Part shown: positions 53,828 through 63,935 of the stretch, piece after piece
Position numbering within the stretch: the first letter of the stretch is position 1
Layout of the letters: every line of letters starts with the position of its first letter
NCBI GenBank assembly: GCA_910584645.1
Contig: CAJUAU010000012.1
Coordinates: 14,152 to 78,151, forward strand
Origin: an uncultured Eubacterium sp.
Lineage (GTDB): Bacteria; Bacillota; Clostridia; Lachnospirales; Lachnospiraceae
Direction: 5' to 3'
Length of the DNA: 64,000 nucleotides
Position numbers and translations under genes: made by a program
The notes under the pieces: generated by a model
The model's database searches: none
Told to the model about the DNA's origin: nothing
Seen by the model: the letters and a program-made list of their open reading frames with translations, nothing else

Positions 53828-55159
53828 ATGAATCTAAAGGATAAAAAAGTTCTGGTTGTCGGTCTCGGAAAAAGCGGAATGGCAGCATATGAACTATTGA
53901 AGAAAATGGGGGCGCTGGTGAGCCTCTATGACGGTAATAAAGAAATGAAGACAGAGCCGGTGGATGTGCCGGTATATCTGGGAGATTTTCCAGAAGATAT
54001 ATCTGCCAGCTTTGACTGCGCGGTGTTCAGCCCCGGCGTTCCACTGGATATTCCGGCTGCCAGACATCTGAAGCGCAGCAAAGTGCCGGTGATCGGTGAG
54101 ATCGAACTGGCATGGCTGATGGAGAGAGGGCAGGTAATAGGGATCACGGGAACCAATGGAAAAACGACAACCACCACTCTGACTGGTGAGATCATGAGGG
54201 CATATAACGAGAAAACCTTTGTGGTAGGAAACATTGGAAATCCCTATACAAAAGAGGTGTTAAAGAGTGAAAAGGATTCTGTGACGGTGGCAGAGATCAG
54301 TAGTTTCCAGCTGGAGACTATCGATACTTTTGCACCGAAGGTAAGTGCGGTGCTGAATATCACACCGGATCATCTGAACCGGCATGGGACCATGGAGAAC
54401 TATATTGACGCCAAGATCAGCATAACCAAAAATCAGGGGGAAGACCAGCTCTGTGTCTTGAACTACGAAGATGAAGTGCTCCGGGAGAGGGCCCGTCATA
54501 TGAAATGCCGGACTTCATTTTTCAGCAGCAGAAGGAAACTCAGTCAGGGTATGTACAAGGATGAGAGCGGAAACCTGGTGATGGCGGAGGATGGAAGGGT
54601 GATCCTGAATCAGAAGGAAACCCGTCTTCCGGGAGACCACAACGCTGAAAATATCATGGCGGCACTGATGATGGTTTTTGAGATGGGAGTCCCAGAAGAG
54701 CTGGCGGCAGAGGTGGTTCGGAATTTTAAGCCGGTGGAACACCGGGTAGAGTTTGTAAAGTCTGTGAATGGAGTGGATTATTACAACGATTCCAAGGGAA
54801 CCAATCCCGATGCGGCGATCAAGGGGATCCAGTCCATGGACCGGCCGACAGTTCTGATCGGCGGCGGATACGATAAGGGCGGTGATTTTTCAGAGTGGAT
54901 CCGGAGCTTTGATGGGAAGGTTAAGCGTCTTTTGCTCCTGGGTGCCACCAGGGACCGTATCGCCCAGAATGCAAAAGACTGTGGATTCACGGATTATCAG
55001 TTTGTGGATACACTGGAGGAAGCGGTGAGTACGGCCAGTGAGCTGGCTGCGGCAGGGGATGCGGTGCTGTTGTCACCGGCATGTGCCAGCTGGGATATGT
55101 TTGCTTCCTACGAGCAGCGGGGGAATATGTTTAAAGAATTAGTGAATGGTTTGGAGTGA
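53828..55159 (+). CDS. murD: UDP-MurNAc-L-alanine--D-glutamate ligase MurD
   Basis: 443 residues; start [20 protein letters not shown] (GTGAGGA upstream supports ATG 53828). ATP site [20 protein letters not shown], then [15 protein letters not shown] and [20 protein letters not shown]. It adds D-Glu to UDP-MurNAc-L-Ala in the cytoplasm. The ftsW start lies 8 bases behind its stop, so the two are coupled. Confidence 0.95.
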   Translation: MNLKDKKVLVVGLGKSGMAAYELLKKMGALVSLYDGNKEMKTEPVDVPVYLGDFPEDISASFDCAVFSPGVPLDIPAARHLKRSKVPVIGEIELAWLMERGQVIGITGTNGKTTTTTLTGEIMRAYNEKTFVVGNIGNPYTKEVLKSEKDSVTVAEISSFQLETIDTFAPKVSAVLNITPDHLNRHGTMENYIDAKISITKNQGEDQLCVLNYEDEVLRERARHMKCRTSFFSSRRKLSQGMYKDESGNLVMAEDGRVILNQKETRLPGDHNAENIMAALMMVFEMGVPEELAAEVVRNFKPVEHRVEFVKSVNGVDYYNDSKGTNPDAAIKGIQSMDRPTVLIGGGYDKGGDFSEWIRSFDGKVKRLLLLGATRDRIAQNAKDCGFTDYQFVDTLEEAVSTASELAAAGDAVLLSPACASWDMFASYEQRGNMFKELVNGLE

Positions 55160-55166
55160 GATCGGA

Positions 55167-56306
55167 ATGAGAAAAAGCGGGCAGGACCGGGCCAATTATC
55201 AGCGGGAAACTACCTTTGATTACAGTCTCCTGCTCATTACCCTCTGTCTGGTAGGGTTTGGGCTGCTGATGATCTACAGTTCAAGTTCATATACTTCACA
55301 GGTGAAATACAATGATGCTGCTTACTTTTTAAAGAAACAGCTATTTGGAGTCATCGCTGGGATCACGGCGATGCTGGTGGTGGTAAATATCAACTACCAT
55401 GCCTATATTAAGAAGATACCGGGACTGCGGATCCGCCTGGTTACACTGATCTATTTTGTGGCGGCAACACTGCAGGTTCTCGCTTCCCTGATGGGAGCTG
55501 AGAAAAATGGCGCCAGAAGATGGCTGATCATCGGCCCCTTATCCCTTCAGCCCTCGGAGATCACGAAAATTGCTGTGATCCTGATCGCTGCCTATTTCAT
55601 CCAGATGCGTCCGAAGGAGATGAGCAGCCTGAGGGGCATCGTGCGGGTGTTTGTGCCGGTGGGGCTGCTTCTGGGGCTGGTAGCCATGGAAAATCTGAGT
55701 ACAGCCATTGTCGTCTTTATCGTCGCATTCGGTATGTGCTTTGTGGCAGCAAAAAAGAAGTGGATTTATATCGGGATCATTCTGGCAGGGGCTGCATTTT
55801 TTGCCCTGATCATTTTGTTCGGAGAAGGTTTCCGAATGGAGCGGTTTCAGATCTGGCTGGATGTGGAGCACCATGAAAAGGGATTCCAGATCCTGCAGGG
55901 ACTGTATGCCATAGCCTCTGGAGGCGTATTTGGTACAGGGCTGGGAGAGAGTATGCAGAAGCTGGGATTTATTCCCGAACCTCACAATGATATGATCTTT
56001 TCTATTATTTGTGAAGAGCTGGGGATGGTGGGAGCAGGAATTGTTATACTGATGTTTATTCTTCTTCTCTGGAGAATCTACAACACGGCGGTGACAGCGC
56101 CGGATCTGTTCAGCGGGCTGATCTGTACTGGTGTTATGATACATATTGCTACCCAGGTGATGATGAACATTGCGGTGGTGACCAATTCCATGCCCTCTAC
56201 GGGTATCCCGATGCCCTTTATCAGCTATGGGGGCACCAGTGTGTCGATCCTTCTGGCAGAGATGGGGCTGGTCCTCGGAATCTCGAAAAAACGGACTAAG
56301 ACATGA
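55167..56306 (+). CDS. ftsW: Septal SEDS glycosyltransferase FtsW
   Basis: 379 residues with about ten helices. FtsW family markers: [51 protein letters not shown] and [15 protein letters not shown]. It polymerises lipid II for septal peptidoglycan together with the upstream class B PBP. The last codons (KRTKT and stop) are part of a 77-base unit that is then repeated downstream. murG, which in many bacteria follows ftsW, is absent here; murA comes instead. Confidence 0.95.
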   Translation: MRKSGQDRANYQRETTFDYSLLLITLCLVGFGLLMIYSSSSYTSQVKYNDAAYFLKKQLFGVIAGITAMLVVVNINYHAYIKKIPGLRIRLVTLIYFVAATLQVLASLMGAEKNGARRWLIIGPLSLQPSEITKIAVILIAAYFIQMRPKEMSSLRGIVRVFVPVGLLLGLVAMENLSTAIVVFIVAFGMCFVAAKKKWIYIGIILAGAAFFALIILFGEGFRMERFQIWLDVEHHEKGFQILQGLYAIASGGVFGTGLGESMQKLGFIPEPHNDMIFSIICEELGMVGAGIVILMFILLLWRIYNTAVTAPDLFSGLICTGVMIHIATQVMMNIAVVTNSMPSTGIPMPFISYGGTSVSILLAEMGLVLGISKKRTKT

Positions 56307-56511
56307 TACCATAACCTTCTAACCGCATATTTATAATATTATCATAAATATGTGGACAGCGAAAAAAACGGACTAAGACATGATACCAACATCTTCTAAA
56401 CGCATATTTATAATACTATCATAAATATGTGGACAGCGAAAAAAACGGACTAAGACATGATACCAACATCTTCTAAACGCATATTTATAATACTATCATA
56501 AATATGTGGAT
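56291..56511 (+). repeat. 77-bp tandem repeat, three copies, starting inside ftsW
   Basis: Units begin at 56291, 56368 and 56445 with an exact 77-base period; copies two and three are identical over about 67 bases, copy one differs at several positions. Each unit contains the ftsW stop region (ACGGACTAAGACATGA) and an AT-rich hairpin CATATTTAT with ATAAATATG. The third copy stops just before the murA ribosome site. Confidence 0.9.
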
Positions 56512-56522
56512 GGGGGATTCTG

Positions 56523-57770
56523 GTGTTAATAGAAGTAGAGGGTGGCAGAAAGGCTGCCGGGGAATTGACGGTGCAGGGCGCCAAAAATGCAGTTCTTCCT
56601 ATGATCGCAGCCACAGTACTGTGCAGACAGACAACGGTGATTGAAAATTGTCCCAGGATACAGGACGTCTATTCCATGACAGCTGTACTAAAAGATATCG
56701 GTGCAAGGGTCAGCTGGGAAGAAGATAAGCTGATCATAGACACCGCTTCGGTGGACAAAAGTGAGATTACCCAGAAAGAAGTAGGGGATATCAGAGCTTC
56801 CATTCTATTTCTTGGCAGTATGCTGGGCAGGATGCAGACAGCAGGAATCCGCCTGCCGGGGGGATGTTCCATCGGTGCAAGACCGGTGGACTATCATCTG
56901 GCGGCATTTTCTGCCATGGGAGCAGAGACCAGCCAGCAGGAGGATGTCATCTGCTGCGAGATCAGGCACAGAGGGGCGGAGCGGGTTAAGCTCCCCTATC
57001 CCAGTGTGGGAGCGACAGAAAATGTGATCTTATATGCTGTGCTTCGGAAAGGGACCACGATCCTTGAGAATGCGGCAAAAGAACCAGAGATCAGGGAACT
57101 ATGTGAGTTTCTCAGGCAGATGGGTGCCCGGATATCTGGTGACGGTGAAGAGTGCATTACCATCCAGGGCGTCAGGGAACTGCAGGGTGTGGCATACCGG
57201 CTGAAAACAGACCGCATCGCTTTTCTAACCTATGCAGCAATGGCAGCTGGAAGCGGCGGAAGCGCCAGCCTCAGGGTCTATGGTGATACTTTTGAGACAG
57301 AGAAGAGATACCTTGCCATGACTGGCTGTCATATGGAGACCATAGGAGACAGGATAAAAATCTCCGGCGAAGGCGGGATCCGGCCGGTTCCCTATATCCG
57401 CACAGAGCCTTATCCTGGTTTTCCCACAGATGCCCAGTCTTTGTTTCTGGCTCTTTTGTCCCGTTCCTATGGGGAGAGCCTGATCGAAGAAAGCGTATTT
57501 GAGAACCGGTTTCTCGTAGCAGGGCAGCTGAGAAAGATGGGAGCAGATATCGAGGTGGCGGGGCAGCGCGCCTGTGTCAGAGGGGTGACAAGGCTTCATG
57601 GCGAGATGGTTCAGGCCACGGACCTTCGCAGCGGGGCGGCACTATTGCTTGCCGGTGTGATGGCAGAGGGAAAGACGCTGGTAGATCAAAGCCATTATAT
57701 ACTTCGGGGATATGAGATTCCGGTAGAAAATATGCAGAGTCTCGGCCTGTGCGCCAGATATGTGGTCTAG
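56523..57770 (+). CDS. murA: UDP-N-acetylglucosamine 1-carboxyvinyltransferase MurA
   Basis: 415 residues, GTG start with GGGGGA upstream. EPSP-synthase fold: VQGAKNAVLPMIAATVLC, the loop LPGGCSIGARPVDYHL carrying the Cys hit by fosfomycin, PSVGATENVILYAVL, and EPYPGFPTDAQSLFLALLSR. It commits UDP-GlcNAc to peptidoglycan synthesis with PEP. Position within the dcw cluster, in place of murG/murB, is typical for this bacterial group. Confidence 0.95.
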   Translation: MLIEVEGGRKAAGELTVQGAKNAVLPMIAATVLCRQTTVIENCPRIQDVYSMTAVLKDIGARVSWEEDKLIIDTASVDKSEITQKEVGDIRASILFLGSMLGRMQTAGIRLPGGCSIGARPVDYHLAAFSAMGAETSQQEDVICCEIRHRGAERVKLPYPSVGATENVILYAVLRKGTTILENAAKEPEIRELCEFLRQMGARISGDGEECITIQGVRELQGVAYRLKTDRIAFLTYAAMAAGSGGSASLRVYGDTFETEKRYLAMTGCHMETIGDRIKISGEGGIRPVPYIRTEPYPGFPTDAQSLFLALLSRSYGESLIEESVFENRFLVAGQLRKMGADIEVAGQRACVRGVTRLHGEMVQATDLRSGAALLLAGVMAEGKTLVDQSHYILRGYEIPVENMQSLGLCARYVV

Positions 57771-57827
57771 CTCGATGGCAGACCACTGTAAAGGCGCACT
57801 GGCATGTTGATATAAGGAGTTGGATAA

Positions 57828-57880
57828 GGTTGAAAGAAATCTTTCAACCTATCAAGTTTGTGCGTGTTTGCCCAAACTTG
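57828..57880 (+). promoter_or_regulatory. Two hairpins in the ftsQ leader
   Basis: GGTTGAAAG (57828-57836) pairs perfectly with CTTTCAACC (57841-57849), and CAAGTTTG (57853-57860) with CAAACTTG (57873-57880). They lie in a possible 30-codon leader frame starting at TTG 57830. Confidence 0.45.
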
Positions 57881-57918
57881 TTTGAGGTGCAAAAAGGTGT
57901 GCGCGAATGGAGGAAGAG

Positions 57919-58626
57919 ATGAAAAATGTACCATGGAGGATTGTGGTTCCCGTGACGGTGGCCGGTATTCTTTTACTTGTCATTTTATTGTTCCAGGTAA
58001 CAACGGTAACGGTGGAGGGCAATACTTTTTTTTCGGAAAAAGAAGTAGCTTCGGAAGTCTGCGGAAGCTTTCTGGATAAAAATATAATTGGTTCCTGGAT
58101 TAAAAATCATCTGGGTTTTTCTGCGAGGCTTCCATATGTCAGGGAATACGAGATCACCTATCCGGGAATCCATCAGATTCATATTAAATTGTATGAGAAA
58201 AAGATCATTGCAGGGATCGTATATATGAATCAGTATATCTACTTTGACAAAGACGGCATGGTGCTGCGGAGCACCAGTGAGGAACTGCCGGATATACCAT
58301 TATTTGAGACGAAGACCATGACGACCTTTACCATCTATGAGGAAGTAAAGATGGAGGATGAGGAGCTGTTGGACCAGATCATGAACCTTGCCAATCTCTT
58401 CCAGCATTACGGGGTGGACTGGTCAAAGGTCGTTTTTGATGACAATAATGCCGCCTATCTGTATGCTGGCGGGATCCAGGTGAAACTGGGCAGGAAGGAC
58501 AGTTATGATGAGCAGATCTCGGCTCTTTCCAGTGTTCTGGCGAAAGCACAGGAAGAGCAGCTTTCAGGAGAGATCGATATGACAAATTACCATTTAAAGG
58601 GGGATATCATACTTAAGAAAAAATAA
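57919..58626 (+). CDS. ftsQ: FtsQ/DivIB-like division protein
   Basis: 235 residues: short cytoplasmic tail, one membrane helix (VVPVTVAGILLLVILLFQVT), a POTRA domain (TVTVEGNTFFSEKEVASEVC to YEITYPGIHQIHIKLYEKKI) and the beta domain about 90-230. It belongs to the FtsLBQ complex that activates septal synthesis. I take ATG 57919 because GGAGG lies 7 bases upstream; the earlier ATG at 57907 overlaps that site. Its ATG overlaps the stop of the possible leader frame. Confidence 0.88.
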   Translation: MKNVPWRIVVPVTVAGILLLVILLFQVTTVTVEGNTFFSEKEVASEVCGSFLDKNIIGSWIKNHLGFSARLPYVREYEITYPGIHQIHIKLYEKKIIAGIVYMNQYIYFDKDGMVLRSTSEELPDIPLFETKTMTTFTIYEEVKMEDEELLDQIMNLANLFQHYGVDWSKVVFDDNNAAYLYAGGIQVKLGRKDSYDEQISALSSVLAKAQEEQLSGEIDMTNYHLKGDIILKKK

Positions 58627-58668
58627 GGGCGGATGAAATAAAAAACTTGCAAAACTTGAATTTTACAC

Positions 58669-58697
58669 TTGATTATTTTTAGAAAAAACTATATTAT
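58669..58697 (+). promoter_or_regulatory. Candidate ftsZ promoter
   Basis: TTGATT (58669-58674) and TATTAT (58692-58697), spacer 17, in a very AT-rich 150-base leader. Confidence 0.45.
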
Positions 58698-58783
58698 ATA
58701 TAATATATGCTTTAATGCGCGTATATTCTATATGATTTTTCTCATCGTTTAGATTTTCTTTTTGGATAGAAGGAGGAACTGTA

Positions 58784-60028
58784 GTGCTAGAGATTATGAA
58801 TAATGAAGCAGAATCCACCGCCAAAATTCTTGTGATCGGAGTTGGAGGCGCTGGAAATAATGCTGTAAACCGGATGATAGACGAGGGGATCAAAGGTGTG
58901 GACTTTGTCTGTGTAAATACGGACAAGCAGCATTTACGCAGCTGCAAGGCTCCCATGAGCATGCAGATTGGCGAGAAGCTGACCAAAGGGCTTGGGGCAG
59001 GAGCGAAGCCGGAGGTCGGAGAAAAAGCTGCTGAGGAGAGCCGTGAGGAACTTACGGAGATCATAAAGGGTTGTGATATGGTATTTGTTACCTGCGGTAT
59101 GGGAGGAGGAACCGGAACCGGTGCGGCGCCGGTGGTTGCCCAGATCGCTAAGGATATGGGGATATTGACAGTTGGCGTGGTGACTAAGCCATTTAAATTT
59201 GAAGGAAAGCAGAGAATGACCAATGCGATGGGGGGCATTGACAAGTTAAAGCAGCATGTGGATACACTGATTGTAGTTCCCAATGATAAATTACTGGAGA
59301 TCAGCGACAAGAGGACATCCATGGCTGAGGCATTCTGCATGGCAGACCAGGTGTTGCAGCAGGGTGTACAGGGTATTACCGATCTGATCAATATGCCTGC
59401 ACTGATCAATCTTGATTTTGCAGACGTTGTGACGGTTATGCAGGACAAGGGTATCGCACACATCGGAGTCGGAAGCGGAAAGGGCGAGACGAAATGTCTC
59501 GATGCGGTTCAACAGGCTATTACCAGTCCGCTGCTGGAGACAAGTATCGACGGTGCATCCCATGTTATCATAAATGTTTCAGGTGATATTGGATTGCTTG
59601 AGGCGAACGAAGCTGCTACATATGTCCAGGAGATGACAGGCGAGGATGCCAATATAATCTTTGGTGCTATGATGGATGAAGAACATTCCGATACGGTTAC
59701 GATCACGGTGATCGCTACAGGACTGGAAGAAAAAGATGCCATGTCACATTTTGGACGTTCCTTTAGCACAGGAAGCAGTTTTCTTGGTGAGACATCCGCT
59801 ACGGTTTCTGCGATGCGCAGGCCCAGCTTTTTATCCGGCATGGGGAATCAGCCGCGCAGTACTGCGGGACAGTCTTCAGCGCCTAAGCCGGCACAGCAGA
59901 CTACTGTTGAAGATATGCCGGTAGTGACAAGGTCTGTGACTCCGTTGAAGACGGTGGCACAGTCAGAGAGCCAGGATATGCAGGAAGGAATTAAAATACC
60001 ACCATTTCTTCAGAAAAATAGAAAATAG
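58784..60028 (+). CDS. ftsZ: Cell-division GTPase FtsZ
   Basis: 414 residues; GTP site [16 protein letters not shown], tubulin signature [15 protein letters not shown] and T7-loop region [21 protein letters not shown]-terminal linker about 325-400 and a terminal conserved peptide [12 protein letters not shown]. It forms the Z-ring. GTG start with AGGAGG 8 bases upstream; ATG at 58796 is an alternative. No ftsA is next to it, so another anchor (SepF type) must be elsewhere. Confidence 0.96.
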   Translation: MLEIMNNEAESTAKILVIGVGGAGNNAVNRMIDEGIKGVDFVCVNTDKQHLRSCKAPMSMQIGEKLTKGLGAGAKPEVGEKAAEESREELTEIIKGCDMVFVTCGMGGGTGTGAAPVVAQIAKDMGILTVGVVTKPFKFEGKQRMTNAMGGIDKLKQHVDTLIVVPNDKLLEISDKRTSMAEAFCMADQVLQQGVQGITDLINMPALINLDFADVVTVMQDKGIAHIGVGSGKGETKCLDAVQQAITSPLLETSIDGASHVIINVSGDIGLLEANEAATYVQEMTGEDANIIFGAMMDEEHSDTVTITVIATGLEEKDAMSHFGRSFSTGSSFLGETSATVSAMRRPSFLSGMGNQPRSTAGQSSAPKPAQQTTVEDMPVVTRSVTPLKTVAQSESQDMQEGIKIPPFLQKNRK

Positions 60029-60040
60029 GAGGACTAAAAG

Positions 60041-60280
60041 ATGTCTATAATGGTTAAAACAATGGTACAGGTATTATATATTATCGTCTGTATCGCAATT
60101 GTGGTTGTTGTTTTGATGCAGGAAGGAAAAAATTCAGGGCTGGGTGCCGTTTCTGGTGCCGCAGATACTTACTGGAGCAAGAATAAGGGACGTTCCACAG
60201 AAGGTAAGATGGTAAAGATCACCACCGTACTTGGCGCTTTGTTTATCATCCTTTCCCTCGTACTCTGTGCGAACATGTAG
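60041..60280 (+). CDS. secG: Protein-export subunit SecG
   Basis: 79 residues with two membrane helices (VLYIIVCIAIVVVVLMQEGK and TTVLGALFIILSLVLCANM) joined by the Gly/Ser loop SGLGAVSGAADTYW typical of SecG. It assists SecYEG translocation. AGGAGGA precedes the ATG. The run secG-rnr-smpB is widely conserved in Firmicutes. Confidence 0.93.
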   Translation: MSIMVKTMVQVLYIIVCIAIVVVVLMQEGKNSGLGAVSGAADTYWSKNKGRSTEGKMVKITTVLGALFIILSLVLCANM

Positions 60281-60314
60281 ATTTCATACCGCAAAATTGA
60301 GCCAGATAAACAGT

Positions 60315-60360
60315 AACCTCTGAAGAGTCTTTGTAAGGAAAGCTTCAGAGGTTTTCTTTA
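60315..60360 (+). terminator. Terminator between secG and rnr
   Basis: Perfect 11-bp stem AACCTCTGAAG (60315-60325) with CTTCAGAGGTT (60343-60353), followed by TTCTTT. A second 9-bp hairpin (60369-60391) lies just before the rnr ribosome site. Confidence 0.8.
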
Positions 60361-60411
60361 GTGTTTCCTTCTGGCTGGATGACAGCCAGAAACTGAGAAA
60401 GAGAGGAAAAA

Positions 60412-62529
60412 ATGGACAGAAAACAAATGGTATATCATTTCATATGTGAAGAGGATTATAAACCGTTAAAAGGTAAAGAAATGGCACTGCTTTTCTGTGT
60501 GCCCAAAAAAGAGAGAAAGCAGTTTCATGATATATTGGACGAATTGGTGGCTGAGGGTAAGGTAATATTGGATAAAACGGGAAGATACCGGCTGCCGGAG
60601 GAAAATGTGAATACAGGAGTCTTTATGGCTACCAGCCGGGGATTTGGCTTTGTGCGGGTGGAGGAAAGGGAAGGAGATATCTTTATACCGGAACCTTATG
60701 TTTCCAATGCCTATGATGGGGACATCGTTATGGTGCAGATTTTCCGGGAGGGGGATGGGAAAAGGCGCTGTGAGGGAAAGATCATAAAGGTGATCGAGCG
60801 GAAAAATGTGACAGTGGTGGGGACATTTACGAGGAATAACCAGTTTGGATTTGTGGTGGTGGACCGGGAAAAGTTTACCAGTGACGTCTATATCCCCAAA
60901 GGGAAGACGATGGATGCGGTCACCGGGCATAAGGTCGTCGTGGAAATCGAGGATTTTGGGGATGGTGTAAAAAATCCAGAGGGAAAGATCATAGAAATCC
61001 TGGGGCACAGCAACGATCCCGGAGTGGACATCCTGTCCATCATAAGAGGATTTGGACTGCCGGAAGATTTTCCAGAGGATGTGATGCGCCAGACAGCACA
61101 GGTCCCTTCTGAGGTGGCCAGTGAAGAGATTGCCGGCAGGATGGATCTCCGTGGCTGCCAGACTGTGACTATCGACGGAGAGGATGCCAAAGATCTCGAC
61201 GATGCTATTACATTGACCAAAAGAGAAGATGGAGGTTTTGACCTGGGGGTGCATATTGCAGATGTGACGAATTATGTCACCGAGGGATCGGCGCTGGACA
61301 AGGAAGCATTGAAGCGTGGGACCAGTGTGTACCTTACAGACCGTGTGATCCCCATGCTGCCCCATAAACTGTCAAATGGAATCTGTTCCCTGAATGAAGG
61401 TGTGGACAGGCTGGCTCTGAGCTGTATCATTTCCTATAATAAAGAGGGGAAGATCCTGGATTCCCGTATCGGGGAGTCGGTGATCTGTGTGGACCGGAGG
61501 ATGAGTTACACAGAGGTAAATGCCATTGTTACGCTGCAGGATGAGAGCGCGCGGGAAAAATTCCGGGAACTGGTGCCGATGTTTGAGACTATGAAAGAAC
61601 TGGCAGGTATTCTGCGTAAAAACCGTAAAAAGCAGGGATCTATTGATTTCGATTTTCCAGAGTGCAAGATCGTAGTAGATAGGCAGGGGAAACCTCTGGA
61701 TATCGTTCCCTATGACCGGAACACAGCTACCCGGATCATTGAGGAATTTATGCTGGCGGCAAACAAAGTAGTGGCAGAGGATTTTTTCTGGCAGGAGATT
61801 CCTTTTGTATACCGTACCCACGAGTATCCGGATCTGGAGAAGATCAAGGAGCTGGCGGCGCTGGCAAGAAGTTTTTCCTATACGCTGAAGGTAGGAAATG
61901 AAGAGGTTCATCCGAGGGAGATCCAGAAGCTGATCGAGAGCATCGAGGGCACAGAGGAAGAGACATTTTTGAGCCGGATCACCCTGAGGGCGATGAAGCG
62001 GGCCAGGTATTCCACCGAAAATGACGGACATTTTGGCCTTGCCACCAAATATTACTGCCACTTTACATCGCCCATACGAAGATATCCGGACCTGCAGATC
62101 CACCGTATCATAAAAGAAACCTTTCGTGGCGGCATGAGTTCACGGCGCCGCCAGCACTACGAGGACATTCTCCCTGGCGTGGCAAAGGCCAGCAGTGATC
62201 TGGAACGCCGGGCAGATGAGGCGGAGCGGGAAGTGGACAAGCTGAAAAAGACAGAATATATGAAAGACCGGATCGGAGAGATTTTTGAAGGTGTGATCAG
62301 CGGCGTGACCTCCTGGGGCGTTTATGTGGAACTTCCCAATACCGTAGAGGGCATGATCCGCCTTGCAGATCTGGAAGATGATAACTATGAATATGACAGT
62401 GAGAATTACAGGGTGACAGGAAAATACAGTGGCAGAGAACTCAGGCTGGGACAGAAGATAAAGGTGCAGGCAGCGCATGCCGACACCTTTACGAGGACAA
62501 TAGATTTTGTGATTCCGAAGGAGGTATAG
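60412..62529 (+). CDS. rnr: Ribonuclease R
   Basis: A 705-residue 3'-5' exoribonuclease. Helical start, cold-shock domains about 66-210 ([38 protein letters not shown]), RNB catalytic domain about 240-570 with active-site [14 protein letters not shown] and [13 protein letters not shown], and an S1 domain about 620-700 ([20 protein letters not shown]). It degrades structured RNA and works with tmRNA/SmpB in ribosome rescue. Confidence 0.96.
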   Translation: MDRKQMVYHFICEEDYKPLKGKEMALLFCVPKKERKQFHDILDELVAEGKVILDKTGRYRLPEENVNTGVFMATSRGFGFVRVEEREGDIFIPEPYVSNAYDGDIVMVQIFREGDGKRRCEGKIIKVIERKNVTVVGTFTRNNQFGFVVVDREKFTSDVYIPKGKTMDAVTGHKVVVEIEDFGDGVKNPEGKIIEILGHSNDPGVDILSIIRGFGLPEDFPEDVMRQTAQVPSEVASEEIAGRMDLRGCQTVTIDGEDAKDLDDAITLTKREDGGFDLGVHIADVTNYVTEGSALDKEALKRGTSVYLTDRVIPMLPHKLSNGICSLNEGVDRLALSCIISYNKEGKILDSRIGESVICVDRRMSYTEVNAIVTLQDESAREKFRELVPMFETMKELAGILRKNRKKQGSIDFDFPECKIVVDRQGKPLDIVPYDRNTATRIIEEFMLAANKVVAEDFFWQEIPFVYRTHEYPDLEKIKELAALARSFSYTLKVGNEEVHPREIQKLIESIEGTEEETFLSRITLRAMKRARYSTENDGHFGLATKYYCHFTSPIRRYPDLQIHRIIKETFRGGMSSRRRQHYEDILPGVAKASSDLERRADEAEREVDKLKKTEYMKDRIGEIFEGVISGVTSWGVYVELPNTVEGMIRLADLEDDNYEYDSENYRVTGKYSGRELRLGQKIKVQAAHADTFTRTIDFVIPKEV

Positions 62530-62533
62530 GAAA

Positions 62534-62998
62534 ATGGGGAAGGATACCGTAAAATTGATCGCCAACAACAAAAAAGCATGGCATGATTATTTTATAGAGG
62601 ATAAATATGAGGCAGGGATTGAGCTTCATGGCACAGAGGTAAAATCCATACGGATGGGTCACTGCAGTATTAAGGAGGCATTTATCCGTGTGGAAAAGGG
62701 CGAGGTATTTGTATATGGCATGCACGTCAGTCCATATGAGAAGGGAAACATTTTTAATAAAGACCCTCTGAGACCGAGAAAACTTCTGCTTCACCGCAGT
62801 GAGATCCGCAAGCTCATCGGAAAGATGGCGCAGAAAGGCTATACGCTAGTACCGCTGCAGGTGTATTTTAAAGGAAGCCTGATCAAGGTGGAGATCGCTC
62901 TGGCAAAGGGCAAAAAACTTTATGACAAGCGGGAAGACATCGCCAAGAAGGATCAGAAGCGGGCTGCAGAAAGAGAATTCAAAATAAAAAATATATAA
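62534..62998 (+). CDS. smpB: SsrA-binding protein SmpB
   Basis: 154 residues: [40 protein letters not shown], and the C-terminal basic tail ([20 protein letters not shown]). It binds tmRNA and brings it to stalled ribosomes. Only 4 bases separate it from the rnr stop. The tmRNA gene itself is not in the window downstream. Confidence 0.96.
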   Translation: MGKDTVKLIANNKKAWHDYFIEDKYEAGIELHGTEVKSIRMGHCSIKEAFIRVEKGEVFVYGMHVSPYEKGNIFNKDPLRPRKLLLHRSEIRKLIGKMAQKGYTLVPLQVYFKGSLIKVEIALAKGKKLYDKREDIAKKDQKRAAEREFKIKNI

Positions 62999-63110
62999 TA
63001 AGGGAAGAGGAGAAACCTGGGCTCCGTATCATAAAATAAAAATAATTGTAACAATATTGTAATAAATTTAACAAAATTGCATATACTCTATAATAAGTGA
63101 GGTAGAGTAT

Positions 63111-63791
63111 ATGAAAAGAATTAAAGTTTTTGTAATGATATTGTACATTACGTTTGTGGTAGAAATCCTCGGTGCCTGGAGTAATACTCCTAAAGCTAAG
63201 GAGACGGCGGCCTTCACGGTAACGGTCAAGCCACAGATGATCATGGAAGAAAATGAGGCGGCGGCAACGGAGCTGGCAGCACGTGTCGAGTATGCCAACA
63301 TAAAAGCGCAGGAGAGGATAAAAAGAAACGAGTATTACTCAAGTATAAATGAGGAAGAAGAAAAAGAACGGGAGTACAGGCTGGAAAAGGAGCGTCAGAG
63401 AAAAGAGCGCATCCGCGAAAAGAAGCGGGAAGAGCGCCGTATCCTGGAGAGGATCGTGGAGGCAGAGGCGGGAGATCAGGATCTGAAAGGACGGATCCTG
63501 GTGGCAAATGTCATCATGAACCGCGTCAAATCCAAACACTTTCCTGATTCGATAAAAGCCGTCGTATTTGCCCACCGGCAGTTTTCGCCGATACAAAATG
63601 GCAGATACTACAGGGTAACTGTATCCCAGAAGACAAAAAAAGCAGTAAAAAAAGCATTGGAAGGAAAGGATTACTCAGAAGGAGCACTGTATTTCATGTG
63701 CCGCAGCGCTTCCAGTCCTTCCAATGTAGCCTGGTTTGACCGGGCCTTGAAAAAAATCAAGACCTACGGCTGCCACGAATTTTTCCGGTAA
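63111..63791 (+). CDS. SleB/CwlJ-type cell-wall hydrolase
   Basis: 226 residues: signal-anchor helix about 5-25, a charged Glu/Arg-rich coiled coil about 60-115, and a Hydrolase_2 domain about 118-226 (RIVEAEAGDQDLKGRILVAN, GALYFMCRSASSPSNVAWFD) whose Glu in AEAG is the presumed catalytic acid. Such enzymes cut spore cortex or vegetative peptidoglycan. ATG 63111 has GAGG upstream. Confidence 0.87.
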   Translation: MKRIKVFVMILYITFVVEILGAWSNTPKAKETAAFTVTVKPQMIMEENEAAATELAARVEYANIKAQERIKRNEYYSSINEEEEKEREYRLEKERQRKERIREKKREERRILERIVEAEAGDQDLKGRILVANVIMNRVKSKHFPDSIKAVVFAHRQFSPIQNGRYYRVTVSQKTKKAVKKALEGKDYSEGALYFMCRSASSPSNVAWFDRALKKIKTYGCHEFFR

Positions 63792-63814
63792 CTGTCAAGC
63801 CATGCACAAAAAGT

Positions 63815-63935
63815 AAAAAACTCCGCATTAAGTGGTACAGCCGATAAACGGGGCGGGAACGCAGCAGTTTACTGCTATGTTCCCGCCCCGTTTATCGGCT
63901 GTACTGCACAAGCTTGCTTGTGTGCGGAGTTTTTT
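63815..63935. repeat. Nested palindrome inside a terminator
   Basis: Outer arms AAAAAACTCCGCA (63815-63827) and TGCGGAGTTTTTT (63923-63935) are an exact 13-bp inverted repeat with terminator-like ends. Inside lies a perfect 26-bp inverted repeat (63835-63860 with 63879-63904), GC-rich, around a small AGCAG/CTGCT hairpin. The layout suggests a palindromic element placed in the loop of a terminator. Confidence 0.8.

Noticed and set aside
56291..56511. Tandem repeats as a CRISPR array
   Set aside because: Whole 77-base units are repeated without unique spacers, and no cas genes are present.
62999..63110. tmRNA gene next to smpB
   Set aside because: The gap is only about 110 bases, AT-rich, without the tRNA-like ends or tag frame.
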